Source of the DNA: Tretioscincus oriximinensis
Taxonomy: Eukaryota; Chordata; Lepidosauria; Squamata; Gymnophthalmidae
Assembly: GCA_022410635.1 (NCBI GenBank)
Contig: JAJVDF010000280.1
Coordinates: 894,681-958,680, forward strand
Reading direction: 5' to 3'
DNA length: 64,000 nucleotides
Shown here: piece after piece, positions 34,601-43,825 of the stretch
How the letters are laid out: every line of letters starts with the position of its first letter
Numbering within the stretch: the stretch's first letter is position 1
Program-made: the position numbers and the translations under genes
Notes under the pieces: generated by a model
Told to the model about the DNA's origin: nothing
Seen by the model: the letters and a program-made list of their open reading frames with translations, nothing else
Databases searched by the model: none

Positions 34601-37600
34601 GTCATTTGGAATGCTACATTTTAAAGGGTTGCAAAGATGTAGAAAAAATAATAAAGTAGATTGAGTCTCCAAATTTGTGAATTTATTTCATGATAGCATT
34701 TAAAACATGATACAAATCCCAGTTTGTTCTTTTCAGGAATTACATGAACGACAGTCTTCGAACCAATGTCTTTGTTCGGTTTCAGCCTGAAACAATAGCA
34801 TGTGCTTGTATCTACCTTGCTGCTAGAGCTCTACAGGTAAGCATTTTTCTCTCACTGCCACTAAAAAATTAATTTTAACATTTTTACTTTTTAGGTAAAA
34901 ATACCATGATCGTTTGCATTGTGCTATGTTCATATTTCTGTAATATTATGTTTTGTCTTCTAGATTCCTTTACCAAACCGTCCTCATTGGTTTTTACTTT
35001 TTGGGGCTACGGAAGATGACATTCAGGAGATATGCTTAACAACACTTAAGCTCTATACTAGAAAGAAGGTAATTTTCATTATTTTTACCAGTTTGACTAG
35101 ATGTAACCAAATTCAGCACCTTCATTAATGCTTTAATCTTATAGATGACCACGATAGTTTCTATGCATACATCACACACATATAGGTAGATCATTTGAAT
35201 TTATTTATGTTTGTTGCATTTTTATCCTGTCCCATACTCAAGGGATTCATGGCAAGTTTCAGCAATTGAAAGCAGAATTTAAAATATGTGTGCATTAAAA
35301 TAAAGTTTCCAAGATTATATAAGTTTTTATTTTAACTATATTAATATATTGCTTTATTAATGTTCTGACATGCCAGTGAACTTTCAGTTGAGTAGATGAG
35401 TAAATAAATTGCAACTACACATCACACTGATTTCATGTGAGAAGAGATCTGAATAGATAATCTGATTTCTATTTTATTAAGAAACCAGTTAACCACCTCT
35501 CCGATTTAAGCATTAATAAGACTATGTTACAGAATTTTCTCTTTCAGTGCAGTTTTTAGATCATAAAACAATGCAGATAATTAAAGTATACTGTATTGTA
35601 TTGCAGCCACAACAAAAAGTTCCAAACTCATAAAATACAAAGACAAAAGCAAGCGAAATCCACATCCATTCTGAATGACCAGATACCCTTACTTTTCTTC
35701 AATTCCTAACCGACTTTGCTATTTTTACTTCTTTATTTAAGTAATCTTTATTTCCCAAGTCTCAATTCAAGNTTAGTATCCTCTGCCAATTACTATCTTT
35801 TTGTTCACTTTCTCTCTAGCAAACCTTGATTTGTTTTAATCCGCCATACTGCAGTTGACTGGCAATATGGAAATNTCATTTTAAAAAATCCATTCTGTGC
35901 TATACATGACAATGATTTGTGATGTTTCCAACATCTGTTTTTAATAAATATTTATCTTCCCCCTTGCAGCCTAATTATGAGTTACTTGATAAAGAAGTAG
36001 AAAAGAGAAAAATGGCACTACAAGAAGCTAAACTAAAAGCAAAAGGGTTAAACCCTGATGGAACACCAGCTCTTTCTACATTAGGTGGTTTTTCACCTGC
36101 TTCTAAACCATGTAAGTGTTTTGCAGTTAAATTTCTATTTTAACTTTTTCTTCCTGCATCTAATTATTTTCATATTTTAACAAAGCTTGTTTGACTTTAC
36201 TGTTGTGCCTCGTTTGATGTCAGCTTATATTTCACTCTTCATTTTAAGTGTGGTGTAAACAAAATATATTGTTTGAAGTTTTTGTTTTATAAAACCTAAG
36301 AGCAGAATTAGGGACCCCTATTATTGGGCAGGTACCAAATGAACTATACTGATGTTATCTGTGGCAGTTTAACTTGCATGTGCTTGAAGCAGCATATTCT
36401 ACAGGATATTTCGGTAAAAAGAGTTTGCACTGTATTTTGAGTGGTGAATGCAAACCTGCTCTCCTGAGCTAATTATTGGCTAATGCAAAACAATGGAGGT
36501 GCAGGAATTCCTCTTTCATGAAGTTGCCTTTTTATTGCCAGGTGGTTTTAGTGTCCCACAGTCAGTAAAATTAAAAATATTTTCTATTATTTCCACTGTC
36601 CAAATATATTTTCTGTTATCTTGAGGGGCTTTTTATATTGCTTACATCAAAGAGTATGCACATTAAAGAGAATCAGATTTATTACTTGTAAATGAATTGA
36701 TTGCATTTGAGTTTTGTTTGGAGAAGGGATTCTTANGTTTTGGAAACATTTGTTATTTGCTGTTTATATAAACCTGTATTGGTTGATTCATCCTTTAAGA
36801 TTACTCTTTCTGTGTACCTGACCTTAAGCTATTTAATCTCTTTAGGCTCTCCAAGGGAAATGAAAATAGAAGAGAAGTCTCCAGTATGCCTCAATGCAAA
36901 AGCTATAAAAAAAGAACCTGAGGACAGACAGGTGATTTCTAAGAGCCCTTACAATGGGTAAGTAATTTTTTTTAATAGAGGCACAGGCTGGCTTCATGGT
37001 TCATTCTAAGTTTTTTTGTTGTTATTGTTACCTGTGTACTGATTTGGTTTCCACTACTTAAAAATCCAGGCTGCGGAAAGAAAGCAAAAGAAGTCGGAGC
37101 AGCAGAAGTGCCAGTCGGTCAAAGTCAAGGACAAAATCGCGGTCACGATCTCATTCCCCAAGGAGACAGTAAGTACTAAACAAGGAAATATGGTACAACT
37201 AAAAAAGGAGTGATAAGTGAATACTAATCAGGTTATCAAAACATTTCACAGTATTAATATTCATAGAGAATTTATAAAAAATATTTGATTAATACTTGAA
37301 AAACAATAATGCAAGATCAGGATTTTACAACCTTTTAAAATAGTAGGGTAGGTTCAGACCAAATTTTTACACATAAAGCTGAAGACAATAGAAGTAAGAT
37401 CATTTTGTACACTCGATTTTAGGATAACAGCCTAATCCCAAGTGCTTGTAAGATGTCACTTTGCAAAGTAGGAGCTTGTAAAGCGAGTTCTACCTGCAAA
37501 TGCTTTTTTCCCCCTTCCTTTTATATTCAAAATTTACTTACACATTAAAATACGCTCCTGTTATTGACCAATTGCTATATGTCCTCCCCTTTGATTATAA

Positions 37601-38845
37601 AAATAATTTTGTACTGCGTACCTCTGCTCCATTAATTTCTTACCTATTACATGCTTATATTTATTTATAGAGTTGTATTGAATTGTAATTGTCTTGCACC
37701 AACTTTACATACTCCCAAAATACATTTTTCCATACTCCCAAAATACATTTTTCCATACTCCCAAAATACATTTTTCCATACTCCCAAAATACATTTAGTA
37801 GGATTCAGACCATTTTTATGTCCTTTGTATCTTTTCAAAGAACATGAACCTTTTTAACTCTATAGTGGACTCAAACAATTTATTTTTCAATTTGTGCACA
37901 TATTAACCTGTATTGTAACAGTGCTTGAAATACATCAAAGCACAGTTCTTAACTTAGGGTACTTTATCCCCTGCTTCCCTGTGGTACAGTTGCTCCTGCC
38001 TTTTTTCTTTTGAGGAGACCATGAGGAATCAAACTAATTCATGGAGGTCAGCTGTATCAAACTGCTTCCATGTTTTGTAGACAGGCAGAATGCCTCTGAA
38101 GGGTATTTGCAGGGTGTTAAGAGAGCAGTAAAAAGTTGCAGCTTTGTCTCCAGCTTGTGATGCACAGAAGCAGTTGGTGGGCTACTGGGTGAAATGGGAG
38201 GTTGGAATGGATTGGCTGTAGTCTGATCTAGCAGGTCTCTTCTTAGGTTCTTAAAGAATAGGTTGTAACATTCTTGTTAAGTTACGTACTACATTNCTTA
38301 AACATTTTGAAGAAACTATACTGCTCAAAACAATTAAGGGAAGCACTATAACATACACTGTTATGTTAAAGTGTTTCCCTTAATTGTTTTGAGCAGTATA
38401 TATAGAAATATTGTTAGTATATATTCCAGGTTGATGCATGTTGCAATAAAGTCACATTACAGCAGTTATTAAATGTTACATCCATTGTATTTCCAGCTAT
38501 AACAATAGGCGAAGCCTTTCTGGAACCTACAGCTCAAGATCGCGAAGCCGGTCGCGCAGCCACAGTGGCAGCCCTCGGCGGCATCACAACCATGGATCNC
38601 CACATCTAAAACCTAAGCATACCAGGGAAGAACTGAAAGGTGCCAACCGTCATAGTCACAAAAGGAAAAAGTCTCGCTCACGTTCGCAGAGTAAACCCAG
38701 AGACCATTCCGACATTGTCAAGAAACACAGGCACGAGCGAGGGCACCACAGGGACAGGAGGGAGCGCTCTCGTTCGTTTGAAAGATCTCATAAGGGCAAG
38801 CACCACAGTAGTAGCCGCTCAGGACACAGCAGGCACAGGCGCTGA
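25419..38845 (+). CDS. CCNL1: Cyclin L1, 11 coding exons (full gene span)
   Basis: Cyclin L1 is a nuclear-speckle cyclin that partners CDK11-type kinases and links transcription to pre-mRNA splicing (family knowledge). The joined exons 25419-25697, 26133-26207, 27015-27124, 32625-32745, 33273-33337, 34737-34836, 34964-35068, 35970-36111, 36846-36957, 37070-37168 and 38497-38845 total 1557 nt, or 518 residues plus stop; human CCNL1 is about 526 residues. All introns are GT-AG and phases agree. Order: variable Ala/Pro/Ser-rich N-terminus (1-30), [14 protein letters not shown] block, two cyclin folds (about 75-290), basic helical linker (286-316), and an RS tail rich in SR, RS and histidine (371-518). 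The start ATG has G at -3 and G at +4, and matches where mammalian homologues begin (MAS). The long intron 3 carries an alternative terminal exon. I distinguish it from CCNL2 by the N-terminal block and by the alternative peptide [10 protein letters not shown]. Confidence 0.97.
26133..26207 (+). CDS. CCNL1: CCNL1 exon 2 (residues 94-118)
   Basis: Acceptor TTTTCGCAG and donor GAG|GTGAGT enclose 25 codons in phase 0. It encodes cyclin-box helix residues including [14 protein letters not shown], a signature stretch of L-type cyclins. Confidence 0.97.
26479..26855 (-). mobile_element. CR1 LINE 3' end in CCNL1 intron 2
   Basis: Minus-strand copy starting with the CATAAGAA tail complement, then the 3' UTR and the RT C-terminus, abruptly 5'-truncated at about 26855. 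It is closely similar to the copies at 49350 and 63712, and ends only 160 bp before the exon 3 acceptor. Confidence 0.9.
27015..27124 (+). CDS. CCNL1: CCNL1 exon 3 (residues 119-154, split codon 155)
   Basis: Acceptor TTTTCCCAG and donor AAAAG|GTAAGA. It encodes the core of the first cyclin fold, including [20 protein letters not shown]. It ends after two bases of codon 155 (AG). Splicing to exon 4 gives Arg; splicing to the alternative exon at 28363 gives Ser and a short new C-terminus. Confidence 0.97.
27125..28362 (+). other. CCNL1 intron 3, first part: no element recognised
   Basis: AT-rich unique sequence between exon 3 and the alternative exon. I see no transposon, RNA gene or coding stretch in it. 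Lack of repeats next to a regulated exon is compatible with constraint but does not prove it. Confidence 0.5.
28363..28393 (+). CDS. CCNL1: CCNL1 alternative exon, coding part: isoform ending [10 protein letters not shown]
   Basis: A polypyrimidine-containing acceptor (ACTATACAG) sits at 28354-28362, inside intron 3. Joined to exon 3 in the correct phase, the sequence reads [10 protein letters not shown] then TGA at 28391-28393. From memory, this is the C-terminus of the short human cyclin L1 isoform. The product would be 164 residues, with the first cyclin fold only and no RS tail. A consensus donor (ACA|GTGAGT) lies at 28436, so the exon may be a 73-nt cassette. Otherwise it may be terminal, using polyadenylation signals at 29134 or 29235. 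Which form is used cannot be told from sequence. Confidence 0.85.
28394..29245 (+). other. CCNL1: Possible 3' UTR of the short CCNL1 isoform inside intron 3
   Basis: Unique, repeat-free, AU-rich sequence follows the alternative stop. It contains a strong donor-like GTGAGT at 28436, weaker GT sites near 28486 and 28509, an ATTAAA at 29134-29139 and an AATAAA at 29235-29240 in a TGTA-rich stretch. SINE-tail sequence starts only after 29325. This fits an intronic 3' UTR, but it could be plain intron. Confidence 0.45.
29325..29470 (-). repeat. SINE-tail-like fragment in CCNL1 intron 3
   Basis: TTTATTTATTTATACTTATA followed by CCCCGCCCTATACCCGAAGG and a TCTCAGGGCGG end. This is the inverted form of the SINE 3' tail seen at 55500-55554. 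A short degenerate CR1 tail fragment precedes it at 29286-29324. Confidence 0.6.
29471..32624 (+). other. CCNL1 intron 3, second part
   Basis: AT-rich intron. It holds short repeat fragments: a SINE-tail remnant at 30489-30540, an inverted-repeat-element end at 30697-30760 (TCTAGCAAGGGGGGTCTCAC) and another SINE-tail remnant at 31040-31085. No coding sequence is seen. Confidence 0.6.
32625..32745 (+). CDS. CCNL1: CCNL1 exon 4 (completes codon 155, residues 156-195)
   Basis: Acceptor AAACTATAG and donor ATAAG|GTGAGT. It encodes [17 protein letters not shown] and [15 protein letters not shown], the end of the first cyclin fold and the linker into the second. It is the constitutive alternative to the exon at 28363. 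Confidence 0.97.
32870..33115 (-). repeat. SINE-tail remnants in CCNL1 intron 4
   Basis: Two degenerate copies of the CCCTATAACCAAATGTTTCAGGGC-type tail module (around 32985-33015 and 33050-33085) follow a TTTATTTATT stretch. Strand is assigned by comparison with the SINE tail at 55500. Confidence 0.5.
33273..33337 (+). CDS. CCNL1: CCNL1 exon 5 (residues 196-216, split codon 217)
   Basis: A pyrimidine-rich acceptor (CCTTTTCCTTTAG) and donor GCCTG|GTAAGT enclose 65 nt. It encodes [21 protein letters not shown] and the first two bases of a Trp codon. Confidence 0.97.
34737..34836 (+). CDS. CCNL1: CCNL1 exon 6 (completes W217, residues 218-250)
   Basis: Acceptor TTCTTTTCAG and donor CTACAG|GTAAGC. 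It encodes [20 protein letters not shown] followed by [13 protein letters not shown], the helices of the second cyclin fold. Confidence 0.97.
34964..35068 (+). CDS. CCNL1: CCNL1 exon 7 (residues 251-285)
   Basis: Acceptor TGTCTTCTAG and donor AAGAAG|GTAATT, 35 codons in phase 0. It encodes [20 protein letters not shown] and the final helix of the second cyclin fold. The preceding intron is only 127 nt. Confidence 0.97.
35970..36111 (+). CDS. CCNL1: CCNL1 exon 8 (residues 286-332, split codon 333)
   Basis: Acceptor CCCCCTTGCAG and donor CCAT|GTAAGT. It encodes [14 protein letters not shown] and a Lys/Ala-rich helix ending [20 protein letters not shown], a conserved block between the cyclin folds and the RS tail. 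Confidence 0.97.
36846..36957 (+). CDS. CCNL1: CCNL1 exon 9 (codons 333-369, split codon 370)
   Basis: Acceptor AATCTCTTTAG and donor AATGG|GTAAGT. It encodes [20 protein letters not shown] followed by [18 protein letters not shown], including the IKKEPED motif that resembles a SUMOylation consensus (psi-K-x-E). The junction codon reads TGC (Cys), where I recall Ser in human. This region is disordered and tolerant of change. Confidence 0.95.
37070..37168 (+). CDS. CCNL1: CCNL1 exon 10 (residues 370-402, split codon 403)
   Basis: A 112-nt intron precedes the acceptor AAAATCCAG. The donor is AGACA|GTAAGT. It encodes the start of the RS tail: [20 protein letters not shown] and following Arg/Ser dipeptides. 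Such tails direct proteins to nuclear speckles and are phosphorylated by SR kinases (family knowledge). Confidence 0.95.
37708..37797 (+). repeat. 23-bp tandem repeat, 3.9 copies, in CCNL1 intron 10
   Basis: The unit CATACTCCCAAAATACATTT plus TTC begins at 37708, 37731, 37754 and 37777 with essentially identical copies. It is a minisatellite and has no spacers, so it is not an array of any other kind. Confidence 0.95.
38000..38258 (+). mobile_element. Degenerate CR1 3' end in CCNL1 intron 10
   Basis: The sequence ends GGCTGTAGTCTGATCTAGCA then GGTCTCTTCTTAGGTTCTTA, a decayed version of the CR1 3' terminus (TGATCCAGTATGGCTCTTCT plus TATGTTCTTATG) seen intact at 11865-11908. Confidence 0.55.
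38317..38400. repeat. 84-bp fold-back element in CCNL1 intron 10
   Basis: Arms of 39 nt (38317-38355 and 38362-38400) match in inverted orientation with two mismatches around a 6-nt loop. The outer end is TATACTGCTCAAAACAATTA, resembling termini of Tc1/mariner-type elements as I recall them. It lies 96 nt upstream of the last coding exon. Confidence 0.9.
38497..38845 (+). CDS. CCNL1: CCNL1 exon 11 (residues 403-518 and stop)
   Basis: Acceptor TTGTATTTCCAG opens the last coding exon. It completes a His codon, then encodes [20 protein letters not shown], a His-rich HHNHG segment, [16 protein letters not shown], and a terminal [12 protein letters not shown] followed by a basic tail ending HRR-stop (TGA 38843-38845). 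One ambiguous base at 38599 falls in the third position of a TCN Ser codon, so it does not affect the protein. Confidence 0.97.
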
Positions 38846-39300
38846 CGGAAGACACCACCGTTGGGTTAGCATTTACGGATACAATGTATGGGACTGTGTG
38901 AAACTTGAAAAAGCTGTTAAGATTTGATTTGAAGCCCAACACCCCCTTTCCCCCCCTCTCTTCTTTCTCTTTTTTTTTTTTGAACTATGTTGAATTTTTG
39001 CACATAAAACCCTAGCAGTATCAAACTGATTTAAAGAAATGATCAGGTAAAAATGTATGTGTTAGAGTTGGATGAATATAAAAACTGGAGAATCTGTTTC
39101 TGTACAAATGTACCTTATTTTTATACAAACATATTGCAGACGTTTCTATTTAAGTATAGCAATTTGTTTAAAATAATGGTGGATACTTTCTTACACTGGT
39201 TTTAGTCTGCATGTGTTAAAACTTTTTACAAAAAATACAATATACAGCTTTTTTTACACTATTCTGCTGAATACCTCATTAAACTATCTTATGTCAATGT
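38846..39300 (+). other. CCNL1: CCNL1 3' UTR
   Basis: Sequence after the stop is AT-rich and free of recognisable transposons. It holds a C/T-rich tract (38941-38981) and ends with an ATTAAA at 39278-39283 followed by a T/G-rich stretch. The exact cleavage site is inferred. Confidence 0.7.
39278..39283 (+). terminator. CCNL1: CCNL1 polyadenylation signal ATTAAA
   Basis: This common variant hexamer lies about 430 nt after the stop, followed by T/G-rich sequence (TTATGTCAATGTTTTGTTAG), a typical downstream element. Confidence 0.65.
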
Positions 39301-39849
39301 TTTGTTAGCTTTCTTAAAACCTTTTTGTACTCTTTTTTTGATGTGATAAAATGATCTTATGCCAGTTTTAGTATTTATCATCCAAACGACAGAGGAAGAG
39401 GAGTTGAATAGGCAACGTCTAGATAATACCTCAAGATAATTGGCACTAAACTCATATGGACTTGCAAGCAGATTACTCACCTTGAGGCAGCCCTAGATGT
39501 GGCATAGGGATTACTGAAATGGCAGACGGTAGCTATTAGGACCGTAAAAGAAGGCAGTATTCCTGAATAATATTTACAGGGAGTCAAAAACGGTGTCGTT
39601 TTTGCTGCTTACTGCTTAAGGCTGCCCTAATGCAATTGGTGGGCCACTGAGAGAGGCATAATGCAGGATTAGCCAGGGTATAGCCCAATTTCAACAGGGC
39701 CCCTCTTACGTCCTTAATTGCAGCAAGTGATAATTGAAGTACTAACTGCTCCAGACTACAGCCTGCCTCTCTCCTGCTCCTAAGCAGTTATGTGGAAAGG
39801 TGGGTTAGAGGAGGCTTGGGACCATGCAGTGCCTTACACTGTTTCTATA
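39301..39849. other. Downstream flank of CCNL1, no gene recognised
   Basis: Unique sequence. A degenerate CR1-like phrase (ATTTACAGGGAGTCAAAAAC, CTAATGCAATTGGTGGGCCA) lies around 39570-39715. Confidence 0.5.
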
Positions 39850-40043
39850 GGCTGACCAGATTACCCCTTTGGGGGGTGGGTTGAAAACCCTTTTTGGGGG
39901 GGGGGGGCTCCCACTTTTTGCCGAAGAATTTTTTAAAAAGTTTTTTGAAAAAAAAATTAAACTTTTTTTTCGTCAGAAAAAATTGGGATTCACCCCAAAA
40001 CCAGGTTTTCAACACCCCCCCAAAAGGGGTCATCTGGTCAGCC
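39850..40043. mobile_element. Palindromic MITE, GGCTGACCAGATGACCCC family, with target duplication
   Basis: Ends (TA)GGCTGACCAGATTACCCC and its complement. Immediate flanks share the 9-mer CTGTTTCTA on both sides, a 9-bp target duplication if the element is counted from TAGGCTGACC to GGTCAGCCTA. Confidence 0.88.
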
Positions 40044-40299
40044 TACTGTTTCTACAAAGCATTTCTGATACGCCCCAGCTTTTTTGTTGTCTGAACACAG
40101 CCCTGAACCTTGGTATAACTGCAGTTGGCAGAAACATTTGAAGTTGGAGGAACATTTGGACTATAATAACTAAATTGAAATCCACAGTGATAAAAGAGGA
40201 TTTCCCAGTTGGTAGAAGGGCTTTTTTAAAGTATACTGGGTATCACCAAGAGTCATTATATTCCTGTGATTTCTTAATATATATATAATTAAATTTCTC

Positions 40300-40505
40300 A
40301 CTTGAAGGGACTCGGGTCAAAGGCTGACATCTATTTTCCCCACCACGTTGTGATGATCTACTCGCAAATGATCTATTCGCTTTCCGAATAGCTTGGTTGG
40401 CTGAAGCTGAGGCCCGTAGAGGCTGCTCAGGCACACATGGGCCTTGAACTTGATGTTTCTGTTGAAACACCAAGCTCTTAACTCTTGCACTACTGTGCCC
40501 CTAAG
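40300..40505 (-). mobile_element. tRNA-headed SINE, family 2
   Basis: ACTTGAAGGGACTCGGGTCA, TTTTCCCCACCACGTTGTGA, GCTTGGTTGGCTGAAGCTGA and the inverted head CCAAGCTCTTAACTCTTGCA. Confidence 0.7.
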
Positions 40506-41628
40506 ACACTTGATCTTCACTGGATTATCTAAGAAAGAATTTTAAGAAGAGGGAACATTCAAAATGGTTTGGAGAGGCACTGAATGCCCCTCATCTCTGC
40601 AGCATCCCATGTTAAGCAAGAGAATACATAGAGCGGTCAAAATATTTTGACTCACCAAAATGTTTTCAGTGACACGCTACCACTCTGATTAAATTTTAAA
40701 AGAATTAGTGTATTTTTTAATTTAAAAAATTGGGGGGGAAAGATTCAGTGACAAAAAAGTAACCAATGTAAAGAATTATTTGATTTTGTTTCTTTAATAA
40801 CTACATATATACCAGTATATATATATACACACATATACTTCAGCTACAGATAACAGAATTATGGACATTTCTTTATGTGACATAGCACCCAAGTTAAGCT
40901 ATGGTGGTTGTTTTTTACAAATTTTGATACCTCAAGCTCAAAAGGTGGCTCATCATTGGCACAGAGGGAACTTCCAAGTCACAAAAACATCAGTGCATGA
41001 AAATTGGTCTCCCACTCCCCATTCTGAAACTGCCCTTATCCCAGCAAAGCATCACATTTCTGTGCAGGTCTTCTGTGCCTGAACATGGCAAAGATGCTCA
41101 CCAAGTTCAGATGCGAAGACTTCAGAAGACAAGTGACAGAGAAGTCACTTTTCTCTGCAATTTTTAGGCAATTATGTAGAGGGCAATTATGGCTTAAATA
41201 CCTTTGCAAAATTGTGTGTGATCACTGAATAAATCAGAAAAAAAATTGCTTTGGGGCAGCTTTTGTATAATAATGACTTTTACACTTTAAATAATTTTAC
41301 TAGCAATATTCTCATTGTCTAGGATTGCTAGTATGTCCACGGTTATAATATTTCCAAAGAGACTGAGAAGTCCCACATTTCTGATACGAGAACCTACCTT
41401 GTGTATGTATGTTGGGACCTACACAAGGTAAATGTGGGACTAGATTAGCCATGACCTGGTCCAGAACTCTTGGTTCCAACATTTCTCTTTTCAATTTTTT
41501 CTGTTGAATCAGCCCTAATAAAACCATACATCTGTGCTAAAGCACTTTACAAATTATAACACAACAAAAGTAACATAGAGTTTTCCAAGGAACACTATTC
41601 TTGATTCCTTGATTCTGCTATTGAGCCT
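40506..41628. other. No gene recognised; one interrupted palindrome
   Basis: AT-rich unique DNA with a short ATATATACACACATATA-type repeat near 40803-40840 and the palindrome at 41370-41440. Confidence 0.6.
41370..41440. repeat. Inverted repeat, 21 bp paired, with a 14-nt insertion in one arm
   Basis: GTCCCACATTT (41370-41380), 14 extra bases, TACCTTGTGTA (41395-41405), a 14-nt loop, then TACACAAGGTA with AATGTGGGAC (41420-41440). The right arm is the contiguous complement of the split left arm. Confidence 0.92.
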
Positions 41629-41765
41629 GCCTGGTGGAGTGGTTAAAGTGACATCTGGAGGTTTCCATGTTTAATTCTGCACTCCACAAAAGCCAGCTTG
41701 GCTAGTCACAGTTTTTCAGGTCACAGCCCCACCTACTTCACAAGGTATCTGTTGTGTATAGAAAA
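41629..41765 (+). mobile_element. tRNA-headed SINE, family 1, diverged
   Basis: GCCTGGTGGAGTGGTTAAAG head, GTTTAATTCTGCACTCC B-box region, AAGCCAGCTTGGCTAGTCAC, and CACAAGGTATCTGTTGTG. Confidence 0.75.
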
Positions 41766-41782
41766 ACAAAAGGTTATATAAG

Positions 41783-42056
41783 AAGGAGAATTGAGTTTTT
41801 ATACTGTTTTTCAGAACGGCTTACAGAAGGCTCACATCTTGTTCTATCTTCCCCACCAGGTTAATGATTGTACTCATCTAATTGAAATGCAGATTACAAA
41901 TTTGCATTTCTTTCAAATAGTTGAGTTAGCTACAGCTGCAGGCTAGTAGAAGGTGCTCAACACTCCCTATGTCCGAGAGAAGGCCTCAAAACCCGAACTT
42001 TCTGATGAAAGATCAGCTCCTTAGTGACTGAGCCATTCGTGCCTTTGATTCCCTTT
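41783..42056 (-). mobile_element. tRNA-headed SINE, family 2
   Basis: GAATTGAGTTTTTATACTGT, TCTATCTTCCCCACCAGGTT, GCTACAGCTGCAGGCTAGTA, and the inverted tRNA-like head CAGCTCCTTAGTGACTGAGC with CATTCGTGCC. Confidence 0.75.
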
Positions 42057-43517
42057 GGGTTGAGAAAAGCAGGGTCCTAAAAGTGACTCTTCTTTCTTGG
42101 CCCTACTAATTTACCTGTTTGCAAAGCTGTATAAACATGACCATCCTGTGCTCAATGAAGACAAGACAAGAAAATAGCACTCAGACTAGATAGATGTAAC
42201 CTAATGAACCTTGGAGAAAATAGTATCAAACAGAAATGTGCCTCACAAGGAAATTTCTTGGTGCATGGAAAGATACAGAAGCACAACGAATGAATTAATC
42301 TAAATTTTCCATTAGGCTGGGAGCAGGTGACAAAAACTTACCTGATTTTTAATGTGAAGTTCCGTCATCATTGCTGCCCAGCCATGCTGTATGTCTTAAT
42401 GGAGGCTTCACTATAAATCTGAAAAAGATCTNGAATGAAAGAGGAATTTCCTATCGCTGATCTTTTCCGACAGCATGGGCGAAATCCCTGTGTCCTCCAT
42501 TAGAGAGTGCCTGAAGCNCTATTGGCTGTCGTGCCTTTGCAAGGAGACNAGCAGCANGAGAAGACNCCAGCCAGGATCATAGCTGGCTGAGCATGCGCAG
42601 CTCTTGCGTTGGGCTTCTTCTCATCAGCCTCGCGTGAGCTCTATGCGGATCCAGCAAAAGGTACAGTATGTCCCCTCTTTTTCCCATTGAAATCCGCAAT
42701 CGTTTTTAGACTGGATTCCACTCGCTCTCCCACTTCATCTGCACAGGCTCTTAGTCCATGATGAAATGTAACTCTAAGCAAATTTTCCTTGCTGCATTGC
42801 AGCAGAGAAGAGATGTAGCTTAAGGGACAAAACTCAGCCTGCCTGCCAGTAGCAAAATGTGATGGGGTTAGTACTGGCTGCATCGTGTACCTTTTAAAAA
42901 GGTACATGGAGGGGTAACTAAGGCCCCACACTGTCACTGGGACACGAAGATCTTTAAGGGATGTTGTTTAGAACACTGACTTCTTTTTAAACAGANGTTT
43001 TTAAAGTTTATCTGACTGTGTGTCTGGGGTGGAGAAAGAAGTTCAGAATGATCACTTCAGAATGTTCTTTTCAGTTAGTCTTTTGAGTCATTGTCTCCTT
43101 TGCTCTTACAGCAATTGGGCATTGGACAGGTAAACTGTGGGAGGCTTTAAAACACCTTTTATAATGTTTGTCATCAAACTGAAATGTCTTTCCAGGGAGA
43201 CCATTCCAGTGCTTAAATTTCCATTTTTATTATTTGCCCTTTCATAATTTGCACATGGATTTATATGTGGCCACTGCAGGCAATGAAATAAAAATANTGG
43301 CTTGAATAACTCTGCAAATGAATTTCTACCTTTGCAAGTGAATTTGCCTGAGCATTCTACATGGGATCACGGGCTATGGGCCCATAACAGAGCACGCATA
43401 ATGCGCCAGATTCAATCCTGTACCTCTCAAAATCAGGCTAAGAAATACAAATTAAGTAAGGTTCAGCAAAACCTGGAGACCAAAAGCTACTTCCCAGACT
43501 GTTCTGCAAGACAATAG
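42057..43517. other. No gene recognised
   Basis: Mixed-composition unique DNA. CpG rises slightly at 42440-42640 with several ambiguous bases, but no promoter or exon is evident. Confidence 0.5.
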
Positions 43518-43825
43518 AATTATAAGAACATAAGAGGAGCCCTACCGAATCGGGCCAGAACTCATCCAGTCCAGCATTCTGTGTCACACAGTGGCAAACG
43601 GTACTTCAGGAGCTCTGCCTGTTGCTCCATCCTGGAGGCAGTATCAAAAGATCCATCCTAGTGGTATCCATTAACTAATCTAATCCTGTTTTAAAGCTAT
43701 TCAGGCTGCTAACTCCCACCACCTCTTCTGGAAGAAAATCTCACAGACCAATGACTCTCTGGATGAAAAAATTACATTTTTTTGTCTGTCCTCACTCTTC
43801 TGCCCATTAGTTTCAAGGAATTAAA
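43518..43825 (-). mobile_element. CR1 LINE 3' end, older diverged copy
   Basis: AAGAACATAAGAGGAGCCCT start, TCCAGCATTCTGTGTCACAC, CTGTTGCTCCATCCTGGAGG and an RT C-terminal region with many substitutions relative to the young copies. Confidence 0.88.

Noticed and set aside
37708..37797. CRISPR-like array
   Set aside because: Repeats are directly adjacent with no spacers, in a vertebrate intron. The same applies to 21403-21560.
38640..38942. Open frames overlapping CCNL1 exon 11 in other frames
   Set aside because: Shadows of the Arg/Ser-rich coding sequence.
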